A stretch of DNA of 64,000 bases from AP-15 sp963833745 (GTDB taxonomy: Bacteria > Pseudomonadota > Alphaproteobacteria > ATCC43930 > CGMCC-115725): NCBI GenBank assembly GCA_963833745.1, contig CAWHZD010000002.1, positions 30,567-94,566 on the forward strand, in the 5' to 3' direction. The translations under genes and the position numbers were made by a program. Under the pieces are notes generated by a model. The model was not told where the DNA came from. It did no database searches and worked only from the letters and a program-made list of their open reading frames with translations. Below, piece by piece: positions 45,703-53,153 of the stretch (position 1 is its first letter; each line of letters begins with the position of its first letter).

Positions 45703-46407
45703 TTACGCGCCGCGTTTGCGCACGGTGCGCTGCTCGATGCGCTTTTCGAACAATTCCGGATGCACGATCCGCTGGACGAAGATGCCCGGCGTGTGGATGT
45801 GGTCGGGGTCGATTGCGCCCGGCTCGACCAGCTGCTCGACCTCGGCGACGGTGACCCGTCCGGCGGTCGCCATGACCGGGTTGAAGTTGCGCGCGGTCTT
45901 GCGGTAGACGAGATTGCCCTCGCGGTCGCCCTTCCAAGCATGGACGATGGCAAGATCGGCGACGAGGCCCCGTTCCATCAGATAGGTTTCGCCGTCGAAC
46001 TCGCGCGTCTCCTTACCCTCGGCGATCGAGGTCCCGACCCCGGTCTTCGTGAAAAAGGCCGGAACGCCGGCGCCGCCGGCGCGGATCCGCTCGGCCAAGG
46101 TCCCCTGCGGATTGAATTCAAGCTCGAGTTCGCCCTTCAGATAAAGGTCGGCGAACAATTTGTTCTCACCGACATAGGACGAAATCATCTTGCGGATCTG
46201 GCCGCTTTCGAGGAGCACGCCAAGACCGGCGCCGTCGATCCCAGCGTTGTTCGAGATGACGGTCAGATCCCGGACCTGCAATTCGCGGAGCGCGGCAATC
46301 AGCTTTTCCGGGATTCCGCACAGCCCAAAGCCTCCGGCCATCACCGTCATGCCGTCTCGCAGCAGTCCGGCCAATGCGGCGTTTGCCTCGGGAAAGACCT
46401 TCTCCAT
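45703..46407 (-). CDS. scoA: 3-oxoacid CoA-transferase subunit A
   Basis: This 234-residue alpha subunit starts MEKVFPEANAALAGLLRDGMTVMAGGFGLCGIPEKL, with the Gly-rich GGFGLCGIP CoA-binding motif and the GAGVPAFFTKTGVGT block. It is upstream of scoB by 16 bp, forming scoAB. Together they convert acetoacetate plus succinyl-CoA to acetoacetyl-CoA and succinate. No dedicated regulator is seen beside it. Confidence 0.94.
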   Translation of the reverse strand: MEKVFPEANAALAGLLRDGMTVMAGGFGLCGIPEKLIAALRELQVRDLTVISNNAGIDGAGLGVLLESGQIRKMISSYVGENKLFADLYLKGELELEFNPQGTLAERIRAGGAGVPAFFTKTGVGTSIAEGKETREFDGETYLMERGLVADLAIVHAWKGDREGNLVYRKTARNFNPVMATAGRVTVAEVEQLVEPGAIDPDHIHTPGIFVQRIVHPELFEKRIEQRTVRKRGA

Positions 46408-46902
46408 TATGCGCTCCTGCCCAAGCCGGCGGCGCGATCATACAAGCGATCGCCCGAATTTGCCTGCGCTTTAATCTGCGGGTTAATCTGCGGGCCCGCG
46501 ATCGTAGGACCGCATCCCTGTTTGGAGGGTAGTCGGCAGGCTCTGCCGCAGCCGCTTTGCGCCCCTCTCGAAGGGCGCTCTGACGGAGCTGCCCACCCAA
46601 CATCCAGGCTTTGCTTTCGACATTATGCAGACGCGAGTTTACATCGCGCGCACGGTTGAGCGGTGGGAACAAAAGCTCGCGACGATCCGGGACGGAGGTC
46701 CTCGTGCATTGATCCGGGCGCGCCTCATCGATCTCGCGGGCGATGTACCGCCGCGCGTCGCAGTTGGCCGGCGGGCTGTCCTTTGAGCACCACGCTCGCC
46801 GGGCGGAACAGGCCCGACCCAGGGCGGTCGGTTGGCGTCCGCCGCCGATGGCATACACAGCATAGAAAATCCTTGCATCGGCAACGCCCCGATCCGAAAT
46901 TG
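46408..46902. other. 495-bp gene-free stretch between scoA and the TPP riboswitch
   Basis: This divergent gap should carry the scoAB promoter (minus) and the thiOSG promoter (plus). A 12-bp tandem repeat TTAATCTGCGGG occurs at 46471-46482 and 46483-46494. A hairpin GCGCCC...GGGCGC sits near 46559-46578. Open frames here are unsupported, with no start signals or family likeness. No other element is recognised. Confidence 0.45.
46471..46494. repeat. 12-bp perfect tandem repeat upstream of scoAB
   Basis: TTAATCTGCGGG occurs twice in direct contact (46471-46482, 46483-46494), in the scoA upstream region about 65 bp from the scoA start. The AT-rich part lies in a GC-rich setting. It may be a doubled operator or a neutral slippage product. 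Confidence 0.9.
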
Positions 46903-47003
46903 GCGCGAGGCTGGGGTGCCGATCGGCGCGTTCAGACGCGCCAGCGGTCGGCTGAGATAAGACCCAATGAACCTGGTCGGGTGTGCCCGGCGAAGGGAGT
47001 CCG
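46903..47003 (+). promoter_or_regulatory. Thiamine pyrophosphate (TPP) riboswitch
   Basis: The aptamer landmarks occur in order: GGGGTGCC (46913-46920), a P3 hairpin insert with GGCGCG and CGCGCC, GGCTGAGATAAGACCC (46950-46965), TGAACCTG (46968-46975), and GCCCGGCGAAGGGA (46985-46998). All match the THI element. The L5 loop between GGG and CCC (TGTG) looks shorter than usual. The 3' GAAGGGAG is also the ribosome site for thiO, so TPP binding should sequester it and block translation. It lies directly ahead of thiO-thiS-thiG, which confirms the assignment. Confidence 0.94.
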
Positions 47004-47005
47004 TC

Positions 47006-48202
47006 ATAGCTAGGCCGATAAGCTCTCCATCGTACAGTCCGAAAACCGTCGTCATCGGCGCCGGTGTCATTGGGCTGGGGATCGCGTGGCGGCTGGCACA
47101 GGCCGGTTGTGCGGTGACCGTCTATGATCGCGGCGAAGCTGGTCGCGGCGCCAGTTGGGCAGCCGCGGGAATGCTCGCCGCCGCAGTCGAGACCGAACCC
47201 GGCGAGGAAACACTGCTCGGGCTGACACTCGAAAGCCAGCGTCTGTGGCCGGATTTCGCGCGCGAGGTCGAGGCGGCCGCGGGCATCTCGATCGGCTATC
47301 GCGACGAGGGCACGATTGTCGTCGCCCTGACCCGTGACGATGCCGAGCAGTTGCGGTTCACCTACGAGTTCCAAAAGGGCCTGGGGCTCGACATCGAATG
47401 GCTGTCGGGCGCCGAAACGCGGCGGCGCGAGCCGCATCTGCGGCCCGGTATTCCTGGCGCGGTGCTGAGCCCGCGCGACCACCAGGTTGAAAACCGTGCC
47501 CTCGCCCGCGCCCTCGCCGTGGCGGCAAAACAGGCCGGGGCGACGGTCCACGAGCAATGCGCCGTCCGCGAGATCGAGTTTTCCGGCGAACGCGTTCGCG
47601 GCGTCGTCTCCGCGCGCGGTCGTGACCCCGCCGATGTCGTTGTCCTGGCGGCGGGCGCCTGGTCGCGCGAGATCGGCGGCATCCCCGCCGGCTATCTGCC
47701 CCCGGTACGACCGATCAAGGGCCAGATGCTGGCGCTGCGCATGGACAGAGCAGCGCCGTTGCTACGCCATGTGGTCTGGCTGCCGCGGGGCTATCTGGTG
47801 CCGCGGCAGGACGGGCGGCTGGTGATCGGCGGCACCGTAGAAGAACGTGGCTTCGACGATACGGTGACCGCAGGCGGACTGTTGGCGCTGATCGAGGGTG
47901 CGTGGCGCGCGATGCCCGCGATTGAGGAGTTGCCGGTGGCCGAGACCTGGGTCGGCTTTCGCCCGGGCTCGCGCGACGACGCGCCGATGCTCGGGCCGAG
48001 TGGCATCGACGGGCTGGTCATCGCTACCGGTCATCATCGCAATGGCATCCTACTGACCCCGGTGACGGTGCGGGCTATCAGCACCTATATTTTGACCGGC
48101 CGCCTGCCGGACGGCTTGCGCCCGTTCACACCGGAGCGGTTTTCCTCGGCGTCCGGGGAGGGGGCATCGGTGGCTGCAGCCTTGGTGGGCGTGGAGCAAT
48201 GA
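47006..48202 (+). CDS. thiO: Glycine oxidase ThiO
   Basis: This FAD-dependent glycine oxidase supplies dehydroglycine for thiazole synthesis. The GxGxxG motif reads VVIGAGVIGLGIAWRLA, and C-terminal FAD contacts are VIATGHHRNGILLTP. About 398 residues. The start is the odd part: in this frame no ATG, GTG or TTG lies between the aptamer and the Rossmann fold. The only canonical ATG is at 46967, inside the TPP aptamer. An ATA at 47006 lies six bases after the AAGGGAG ribosome site at 46993-46999, exactly where a start should be, and gives ARPISSPSYSPK before the fold. I therefore place the start at ATA 47006 as inference. Its stop overlaps thiS by four bases. Confidence 0.85.
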   Translation: MARPISSPSYSPKTVVIGAGVIGLGIAWRLAQAGCAVTVYDRGEAGRGASWAAAGMLAAAVETEPGEETLLGLTLESQRLWPDFAREVEAAAGISIGYRDEGTIVVALTRDDAEQLRFTYEFQKGLGLDIEWLSGAETRRREPHLRPGIPGAVLSPRDHQVENRALARALAVAAKQAGATVHEQCAVREIEFSGERVRGVVSARGRDPADVVVLAAGAWSREIGGIPAGYLPPVRPIKGQMLALRMDRAAPLLRHVVWLPRGYLVPRQDGRLVIGGTVEERGFDDTVTAGGLLALIEGAWRAMPAIEELPVAETWVGFRPGSRDDAPMLGPSGIDGLVIATGHHRNGILLTPVTVRAISTYILTGRLPDGLRPFTPERFSSASGEGASVAAALVGVEQ

Positions 48203-48405
48203 CCCGCTTGCGAGTAAATGGCGTCGAGGAGGACGTGGCGGCAGCGACCGTGGCCGAACTGCTGAGCGGCCGCGGCATCGATACGGCGGCGCGCTATCTC
48301 GCGGTCGCTGTCAACGGGGCCGTCGTGCGGCGGGCAGAATGGCTGGCGCGGCCGCTGTCGCCGGGCGACGATGTCGAGATCGTCCGGCCTCTTTCCGGCG
48401 GCTGA
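48199..48405 (+). CDS. thiS: Sulfur carrier protein ThiS
   Basis: This 68-residue ubiquitin-like protein starts MTRLRVNGVEED and ends in the required C-terminal Gly-Gly (SGG). The C-terminal glycine is adenylated and thiocarboxylated to donate sulfur to thiazole. It overlaps thiO by four bases (ATGA), and thiG follows by 23 bp. The set thiO-thiS-thiG is under the TPP riboswitch. ThiF, the adenylating enzyme, is not in the window. Confidence 0.93.
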   Translation: MTRLRVNGVEEDVAAATVAELLSGRGIDTAARYLAVAVNGAVVRRAEWLARPLSPGDDVEIVRPLSGG

Positions 48406-48428
48406 AGACAACCACCAGGAACGAACCA

Positions 48429-49199
48429 ATGACCGACCCGTTGACGATCGCCGGCACACCCCTTTCCTCGCGGCTTTTTGTCGGCACCGCCGGCTATCCG
48501 AACCAGCAGGTGCTGCTCGACTGCCTCGCGGCCAGCGGCGCCGAGATGGTCACGGTGTCAATTCGTCGCATCAGTCTCGAAGGCTACGCCGAAAGCCTGG
48601 TCGATCTTCTCGGCGGCCGCTATCGGCTATTGCCGAACACCGCCGGCTGCGTCACCGCGCGCGATGCGATCCTGACCGCCGAGCTGGCGCGCGAGGCGCT
48701 CGAGACCAATTGGGTCAAGCTCGAGCTGATCGGCGACCGTGAGACGCTCTATCCCGATGTCGAGCAACTCGTCCACGCCGCCGACGAATTGGTGCGCGGC
48801 GGCTTTACCGTGCTTCCCTATTGCAACGAGGATCCGGTCGCCTGCCAGAAGCTCGCCGATGTCGGCTGCGCCGCGGTCATGCCGTTGGGTTCGCTGATTG
48901 GCTCGGGCGGCGGGATCGCCAACCCCGCCGCGATCGAGCTGATCTGTGCGCGCAGCCCGGTCCCGGTGGTGCTCGACGCCGGCGTCGGGACGGCCTCGGA
49001 TGCAGCCCTGGCCATGGAGCTTGGCTGCGACGCGGTCCTCGTCAACACCGCGATTGCGAAATCCCATGACCCGTGCCGGATGGCGGCGGCGATGCGCGCC
49101 GGCGTCGAGGCCGGCCGCCTCGCCCGTCTCGCCGGGCGCATCCCCAAACGCCGTTTTGCCGAGCCGTCGAGCCCGCAGCTCGGCCTCGTCGGAACCTGA
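48429..49199 (+). CDS. thiG: Thiazole synthase ThiG
   Basis: This 256-residue TIM-barrel enzyme joins DXP, dehydroglycine and ThiS-thiocarboxylate into the thiazole phosphate. The Schiff-base Lys lies in NWVKLELIGD. Further blocks: GTAGYPN, PNTAGCVTARDA, LPYCNEDPVACQKL, GSLIGSGGGIANP, and DAGVGTASDAALAMELGCDAVLVNTAIA near the end. The ATG at 48429 (MTDPLTIAGTPLSSR) has AGGAAC upstream and is preferred to an extension from 48339. It is the last gene of the riboswitch unit. Confidence 0.96.
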   Translation: MTDPLTIAGTPLSSRLFVGTAGYPNQQVLLDCLAASGAEMVTVSIRRISLEGYAESLVDLLGGRYRLLPNTAGCVTARDAILTAELAREALETNWVKLELIGDRETLYPDVEQLVHAADELVRGGFTVLPYCNEDPVACQKLADVGCAAVMPLGSLIGSGGGIANPAAIELICARSPVPVVLDAGVGTASDAALAMELGCDAVLVNTAIAKSHDPCRMAAAMRAGVEAGRLARLAGRIPKRRFAEPSSPQLGLVGT

Positions 49200-49581
49200 G
49201 GTTTCGGGAGGTCCGATCCGTCCTAAACTTGGTCGAGGGGCGTCCCGGCATCGCGCACCACGTGGATCGGCTTGTCGGTCGGGACCGCGGGCGCGGCGAA
49301 CAGTGGTGTGCACCCGCCCTGGTTTCACCGCAACGAGTCGCGGTTTCCGATCCGCCCCATTCGCTTTGCGCTCGAAACGCAGCGCGACCGTGATTCGTGC
49401 CGGGGAGAGTCTGCCCAAGCTTTTCGGAGGGGTAGTCGGCGGTCAGGCGTGGCAGGGTTGATCGGTATGCATCGGAGATCTGCGCAGATCGGCATAGGCG
49501 GGCGCTTGAAATCGCCCCTAATGTCGCCAGTGCCGCTCTCGGTAACTTCGCCCGAGTTTAACCTGACTGGAGGTTCGCGCT
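49200..49581. other. 382-bp gene-free stretch between thiG and the amidohydrolase
   Basis: No terminator hairpin with a T-tract and no RNA gene is seen after thiG. Open frames on both strands are short, start poorly and have no family likeness. It should contain the promoter of the downstream amidohydrolase. Confidence 0.4.
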
Positions 49582-50730
49582 ATGCAGTACCGGCGAATAT
49601 CGGCCGATTGTCACCTCGACATGATTTGGCTACCCCCCGATCTGTTTACATCCGAGGCGCCAAAGGCTTTGAAGGAGAATATGCCTTTTGTCGCCGAGCA
49701 GCCGGACGGCAGCAAGCGCTGGGTTGCCAATAACGGTGCCGATTTTGGCATTCCCGGCGGGATCGGAGCCGCGGGCACGCCCTATGTTCCGGGCAAGCAA
49801 CTGCGCGTCGATAAAATGCACGAAGCCGGTCTCTATGACGACTTCACCAAAAAAGGGCATCGCCGCCCAGGCGATCCGCATCTGCGGGTCAAAGAACTCG
49901 ACCGCGACGGCGTCGACGCCGAGGTCATCTACGGCATCCTCGCGGCTTGCGGGAAGATCGACGATCGCGAAACGGCGAACGAGATGCTGCGCATCTACAA
50001 CAATTTCATGAACAATTTCTGCAGCTACTACCCCGATCGCGAGATCGGCCTCGCCTGCCTGCCGTACAGCGACATCGAAGCGGCGGTGGCCGAGGTTCAT
50101 CGCGTCGCGAAGCTCGGCATGAGAGGCGTCGAGCTGTCCTGCTCCTGGCACATGACGCCGATGTGGCATCCGATGTGGGACCCGCTGTGGGAAGCGATCA
50201 ACGAGGTGCAGCTACCGCTGCACTTTCACACCTTCCCGGCGACCGACCCCAAATTGCGCGCGTCGCTGACCGGGAACACTCTGCGGGCGATGACCTATAG
50301 CGGGCTGTGCCGCTTCCAGATGACGCTCGCCAACATTCTGACCGACCTGATGGGTGCAGCGGTATTTGAGCGTTTCCCCAACATTCGCATGGTTCTGGGT
50401 GAGAGCGGCATCGGTTGGATCCCGTACGTGCTCGACCGCATGGATTTCGAATTTGAGGACCAGTACCAGGACCTCAAGCTCAAGCTCAAGCCGAGCGAGT
50501 ATTGGCGCCGCCAGTGCAGGGCGACGTTCCAGTATGACCGCGTTGGCACCAAGCTGATCGATGAGATGGGCGTCGAGACCCTGATGTGGGGCTCTGATTA
50601 TCCGCATCCCGACGGGGTGTGGCCAGAATCAGAGAAATACATCGACGAGCAGTTCAGCAACCTGCCGGCTGACGTCACCTATAAAATGACCTGCGAGAAC
50701 GCCGGCAAATTCTACGGCCTGATCAACTGA
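49582..50730 (+). CDS. Amidohydrolase family protein (amidohydrolase-2, decarboxylase-like)
   Basis: This 382-residue TIM-barrel protein starts MQYRRISADCHLDMIWLPPDLFTSE. Its DCHLDM keeps a D-x-H pair at the metal position. Later blocks: PLHFHTFPATDP with the barrel His, GESGIGWIPYVLDRMDFEFED and MWGSDYPHPDGVWPES with the strand-8 Asp. These fit ACMSD/gamma-resorcylate-type decarboxylases and related hydrolases. The ATG at 49582 has CTGGAGG upstream at good spacing. It stands alone and is followed by an intrinsic terminator. The substrate is unknown. Confidence 0.88.
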   Translation: MQYRRISADCHLDMIWLPPDLFTSEAPKALKENMPFVAEQPDGSKRWVANNGADFGIPGGIGAAGTPYVPGKQLRVDKMHEAGLYDDFTKKGHRRPGDPHLRVKELDRDGVDAEVIYGILAACGKIDDRETANEMLRIYNNFMNNFCSYYPDREIGLACLPYSDIEAAVAEVHRVAKLGMRGVELSCSWHMTPMWHPMWDPLWEAINEVQLPLHFHTFPATDPKLRASLTGNTLRAMTYSGLCRFQMTLANILTDLMGAAVFERFPNIRMVLGESGIGWIPYVLDRMDFEFEDQYQDLKLKLKPSEYWRRQCRATFQYDRVGTKLIDEMGVETLMWGSDYPHPDGVWPESEKYIDEQFSNLPADVTYKMTCENAGKFYGLIN

Positions 50731-50807
50731 TCCGGCGTCCGTTTCGGTCTCGGGCTAGGAGGACGGCTCCGCCGCGATCCAAGCCGGGGGCGAAATGCGG
50801 GTAACTG

Positions 50808-50834
50808 GGGGACGGCTGCGGCCGTCCCCTTTTT
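50808..50834 (+). terminator. Intrinsic terminator of the amidohydrolase gene
   Basis: GGGGACGGC (50808-50816) pairs perfectly with GCCGTCCCC (50821-50829) over a TGCG loop, and TTTTT follows (50830-50834). It lies 78 bp after the amidohydrolase stop on the plus strand. Confidence 0.92.
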
Positions 50835-50894
50835 GCATTATTGCGGCGTGAATTGACGATTTGCGCTGTGGTGCCAGCGGCGATTAGCCGTGCG

Positions 50895-51040
50895 ACAGAA
50901 AAATGGCCCCGGACAAGCCGGGGCCAAGTTTGAACAGGGAGGCTTCACGTCTGGGAGACGTAAGGGTCCGAAGACCCTCTTCCCGAGCAGAACTCGGGAA
51001 CCTGTATTAGCGGTAACAACCGCCAAAAAACTGCATGCGA
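50895..51040 (-). ncRNA. Candidate structured small RNA with intrinsic terminator, unassigned family
   Basis: On the minus strand, between lysR and the opposing amidohydrolase terminator, five hairpins follow each other: GCGGT/ACCGC, TTCCCGAG/CTCGGGAA, AGGGTC/GACCCT with a TTCG-like loop, ACGTCT/AGACGT with a CCC loop, then TGGCCCCGG/CCGGGGCCA (50904-50926) with ATTTTTC after it. An outer ACAGG...CCTGT pair closes the second to fourth hairpins into a multibranch fold. The last hairpin plus T-tract is an intrinsic terminator pointing along the minus strand. No open frame explains it. I do not recognise the Rfam family; it is not 6S, SRP, RNase P or tmRNA by visible motifs. It may be an independent sRNA or the lysR 3' region. 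Start is approximate. Confidence 0.55.
50899..50926 (-). terminator. Intrinsic terminator downstream of lysR / at the 3' end of the candidate RNA
   Basis: Minus-strand stem TGGCCCCGG - CTTGT - CCGGGGCCA (50926 to 50904) is a perfect 9-bp pair, followed by ATTTTTC. It ends transcription coming from trxB-lysR or from a separate RNA promoter. It faces the plus-strand terminator at 50808-50834. Confidence 0.88.
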
Positions 51041-51174
51041 TGTGTCATCGCGTGCTCGGAATATGGCCAATTGAACCCGCGACGACCACCGGGAATTTGG
51101 TCTGGCACGTCTGCAAAAAGCGCAATCCTCTGAAAGACCGTAAATCCATTTGGCAGGCTGCGGATTTTCCTGGT

Positions 51175-52068
51175 TCAGCTCAGCCGGCTTTCAGCCACCT
51201 TGCGCAGCAGAAAATCGCGGAAAACGCTGATTCGCTTCGAGGCGCGCAACTCTTCGGGGTAAACAAAATAGGCCTCGATCGGTGGCCCGGTCAGCTCGGG
51301 CAGGACCCGCACCAAATCGGTATGTTCGACGGCAATAAAATCCGACATCGCGGCAATGCCGAGCCCGCTCAGCACCGCGCGCAGCATGGCGTAGAAATTG
51401 TTGACGGCGAGGATCGGCTTGCGCTCCTGCCCGGGCTTGGCGCCGGCATCGAGCAGCCAGTTGACGTTCTGCACCGGCGGCCGCGAGTCCTCGCCGTAAA
51501 CGATGAGGCGATGCTTGTCGAGCTCCTCGGGCTGTTGCGGCATCCCGTGCTTCCTGATGTATTCGGGCGCGGCATAGACATGGGTCGGCACGCTGACGAG
51601 ATGGCGCTGGATCAGATCGGGCTGGCGCGGCGGCGACATGCGAATTGCCACATCGGCCTCGCGCATCGACAGATCGAGCTCGGTATCGTCGATCACCATC
51701 GAGACCTGGATATCGGGGTAGAGATCGAGGAACTCGCGGATCCTCGGGGTCAGCCAGGTCGAGCCGAATGCGACCGTGGTCGTGATCTTCAGCGGCCCCT
51801 TGGGGCGGTCCTTCGATTCGGAAATCAGCCCCTCGGCCATCGACAGCTTGGCGAACACCTCGCGCGCGGTGCGAAACAGCAACTCGCCCTGTTCGGTCAG
51901 GATCAAACCGCGGGCATGGCGGTGGAACAGCGGGACGCTGAGGCTCTCTTCGAGCGCGCTGATCTGCCGGCTGACCGCCGATTGGCTCAGGTTCAGCGAC
52001 TCGCCTGCATGGGTAAAGCTGCCCGCCTCGGCGACGGCATGGAAAACCCGCAACTTGTCCCAGTCCAT
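51175..52068 (-). CDS. LysR-type transcriptional regulator
   Basis: This 297-residue regulator has an N-terminal winged helix-turn-helix (MDWDKLRVFHAVAEAGSFTHAG, LSQSAVSRQISALEE) and a C-terminal periplasmic-binding-like effector domain. The ATG at 52068 has GGGGGATAGG. It follows trxB by 40 bp on the same strand, a common alphaproteobacterial arrangement, and may be co-transcribed. Target genes and ligand are unknown; redox-linked control of trxB is a reasonable but unproven guess. Confidence 0.92.
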   Translation of the reverse strand: MDWDKLRVFHAVAEAGSFTHAGESLNLSQSAVSRQISALEESLSVPLFHRHARGLILTEQGELLFRTAREVFAKLSMAEGLISESKDRPKGPLKITTTVAFGSTWLTPRIREFLDLYPDIQVSMVIDDTELDLSMREADVAIRMSPPRQPDLIQRHLVSVPTHVYAAPEYIRKHGMPQQPEELDKHRLIVYGEDSRPPVQNVNWLLDAGAKPGQERKPILAVNNFYAMLRAVLSGLGIAAMSDFIAVEHTDLVRVLPELTGPPIEAYFVYPEELRASKRISVFRDFLLRKVAESRLS

Positions 52069-52108
52069 CCTATCCCCCAACAGCGGCGTCCAAGCGGACG
52101 GCGCCCCA

Positions 52109-53081
52109 CTATTCGGCCGCGTGCATTGTCGCGGCTTCCTCCTGCGCTGCGAGAAATTTCTCCGCCTCGAGCGCCGCCATGCAGCCCATTCCGGCGGCGG
52201 TTACCGCTTGGCGAAACACTTTGTCCCTGACATCGCCCGCGGCAAAGACCCCAGGAACGCTGGTCTCGGTCGAATCGGGGCGGGTGACGATGTAGCCCTC
52301 GGCGTCGAGTTCGAACCTGCCCGGCAACCATGCCGGTGACCGGCGTATGCCCGATCGCCACGAAGACGCCGTCGCAGGCATGGTCAGACAGCCGTCCGGT
52401 ACGCACATCGCGCAGCCGCACCCCGGTCACTTGAGGCGGCTCGGGCTCACCGAGGACCTCGTCGACGACGGTGTCCCAGATGATGTCGATCTTCGGGTTG
52501 CGCAGCAGCCGATCCTGCAGAATCTTCTCTGCCCGCAACACGTTGCGGCGATGAACCAAAGTCACCCGGCGCGCGTGGTTGGTCAGGTAGAGCGCCTCCT
52601 CGACGGCGGTATTGCCGCCGCCGACCACGACAACCTCCCTGCCGCGAAAGAAAAAACCGTCGCATGTCGCGCAGGCCGACACCCCGAAGCCGCGAAAGGC
52701 GTCTTCAGTCGGCAAACCGAGCCAGCGTGCCTGCGCGCCGGTCGCAATGATGACCGTGTCGCCGACATAGGTATCGCCCAAATCGCCGGTCGCAACAAAT
52801 GGTCGGTGCCCGAGATCGACCGCTTCGACCAAATCCAACACAACCCGGGTCCCGACATGCTCGGCCTGTTGCTGCATCTGCTCCATCAGCCACGGACCTT
52901 GGATGACCTCGGCGAAGCCCGGGTAATTTTCGACATCGGTCGTGATCGTCAGCTGACCGCCAGGCTGCAACCCGGTGACCAGCAGCGGTTCGAGATTGGC
53001 GCGCGCCGCATAGATCGCCGCGGTGTAGCCGGCCGGGCCGGCGCCGATGATCAAGACCTGGCTGTGGTAGCGTTCGGACAT
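52109..53081 (-). pseudogene. trxB: Thioredoxin reductase, one-base frameshift
   Basis: TrxB transfers electrons from NADPH through FAD to thioredoxin. The frame from ATG 53081 shows GAGPAGYTAAIYAARA, the active-site CATC (137-140), and the NADPH GGGNTAVEEALYLT, through GHTPVTGMVAGQ. It then goes astray. A second frame carries the expected FELDAEGYIVTRPDSTETSVPGVFAAGDV to the stop at 52109. The indel lies at 52316-52317, in a short C run, and looks like one extra base. Corrected length is 323 residues, the norm. As written, the C-terminal FAD-binding part is lost. TrxB is normally important for growth. Confidence 0.92.
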
Positions 53082-53153
53082 CGTAATTCCTGTCGAACTC
53101 GACGCTTACTATATTATTTCGCCGCCCAGCAACTTTAAGGCATGGGCGGCGCG

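Noticed and set aside
46166..47557. 463-codon minus-strand frame across scoA, the riboswitch and thiO
   Set aside because: Runs through an established aptamer and two genes on the other reading; no domain recognised.
51040..51080. tRNA-like GGGTTCAATTGGCC segment near lysR
   Set aside because: Resembles a T-loop by chance only; no acceptor, D or anticodon stem can be built around it.
50890..52230. 446-codon plus-strand frame over lysR and the RNA candidate
   Set aside because: Antisense to a clear LysR gene; composition is not protein-like.
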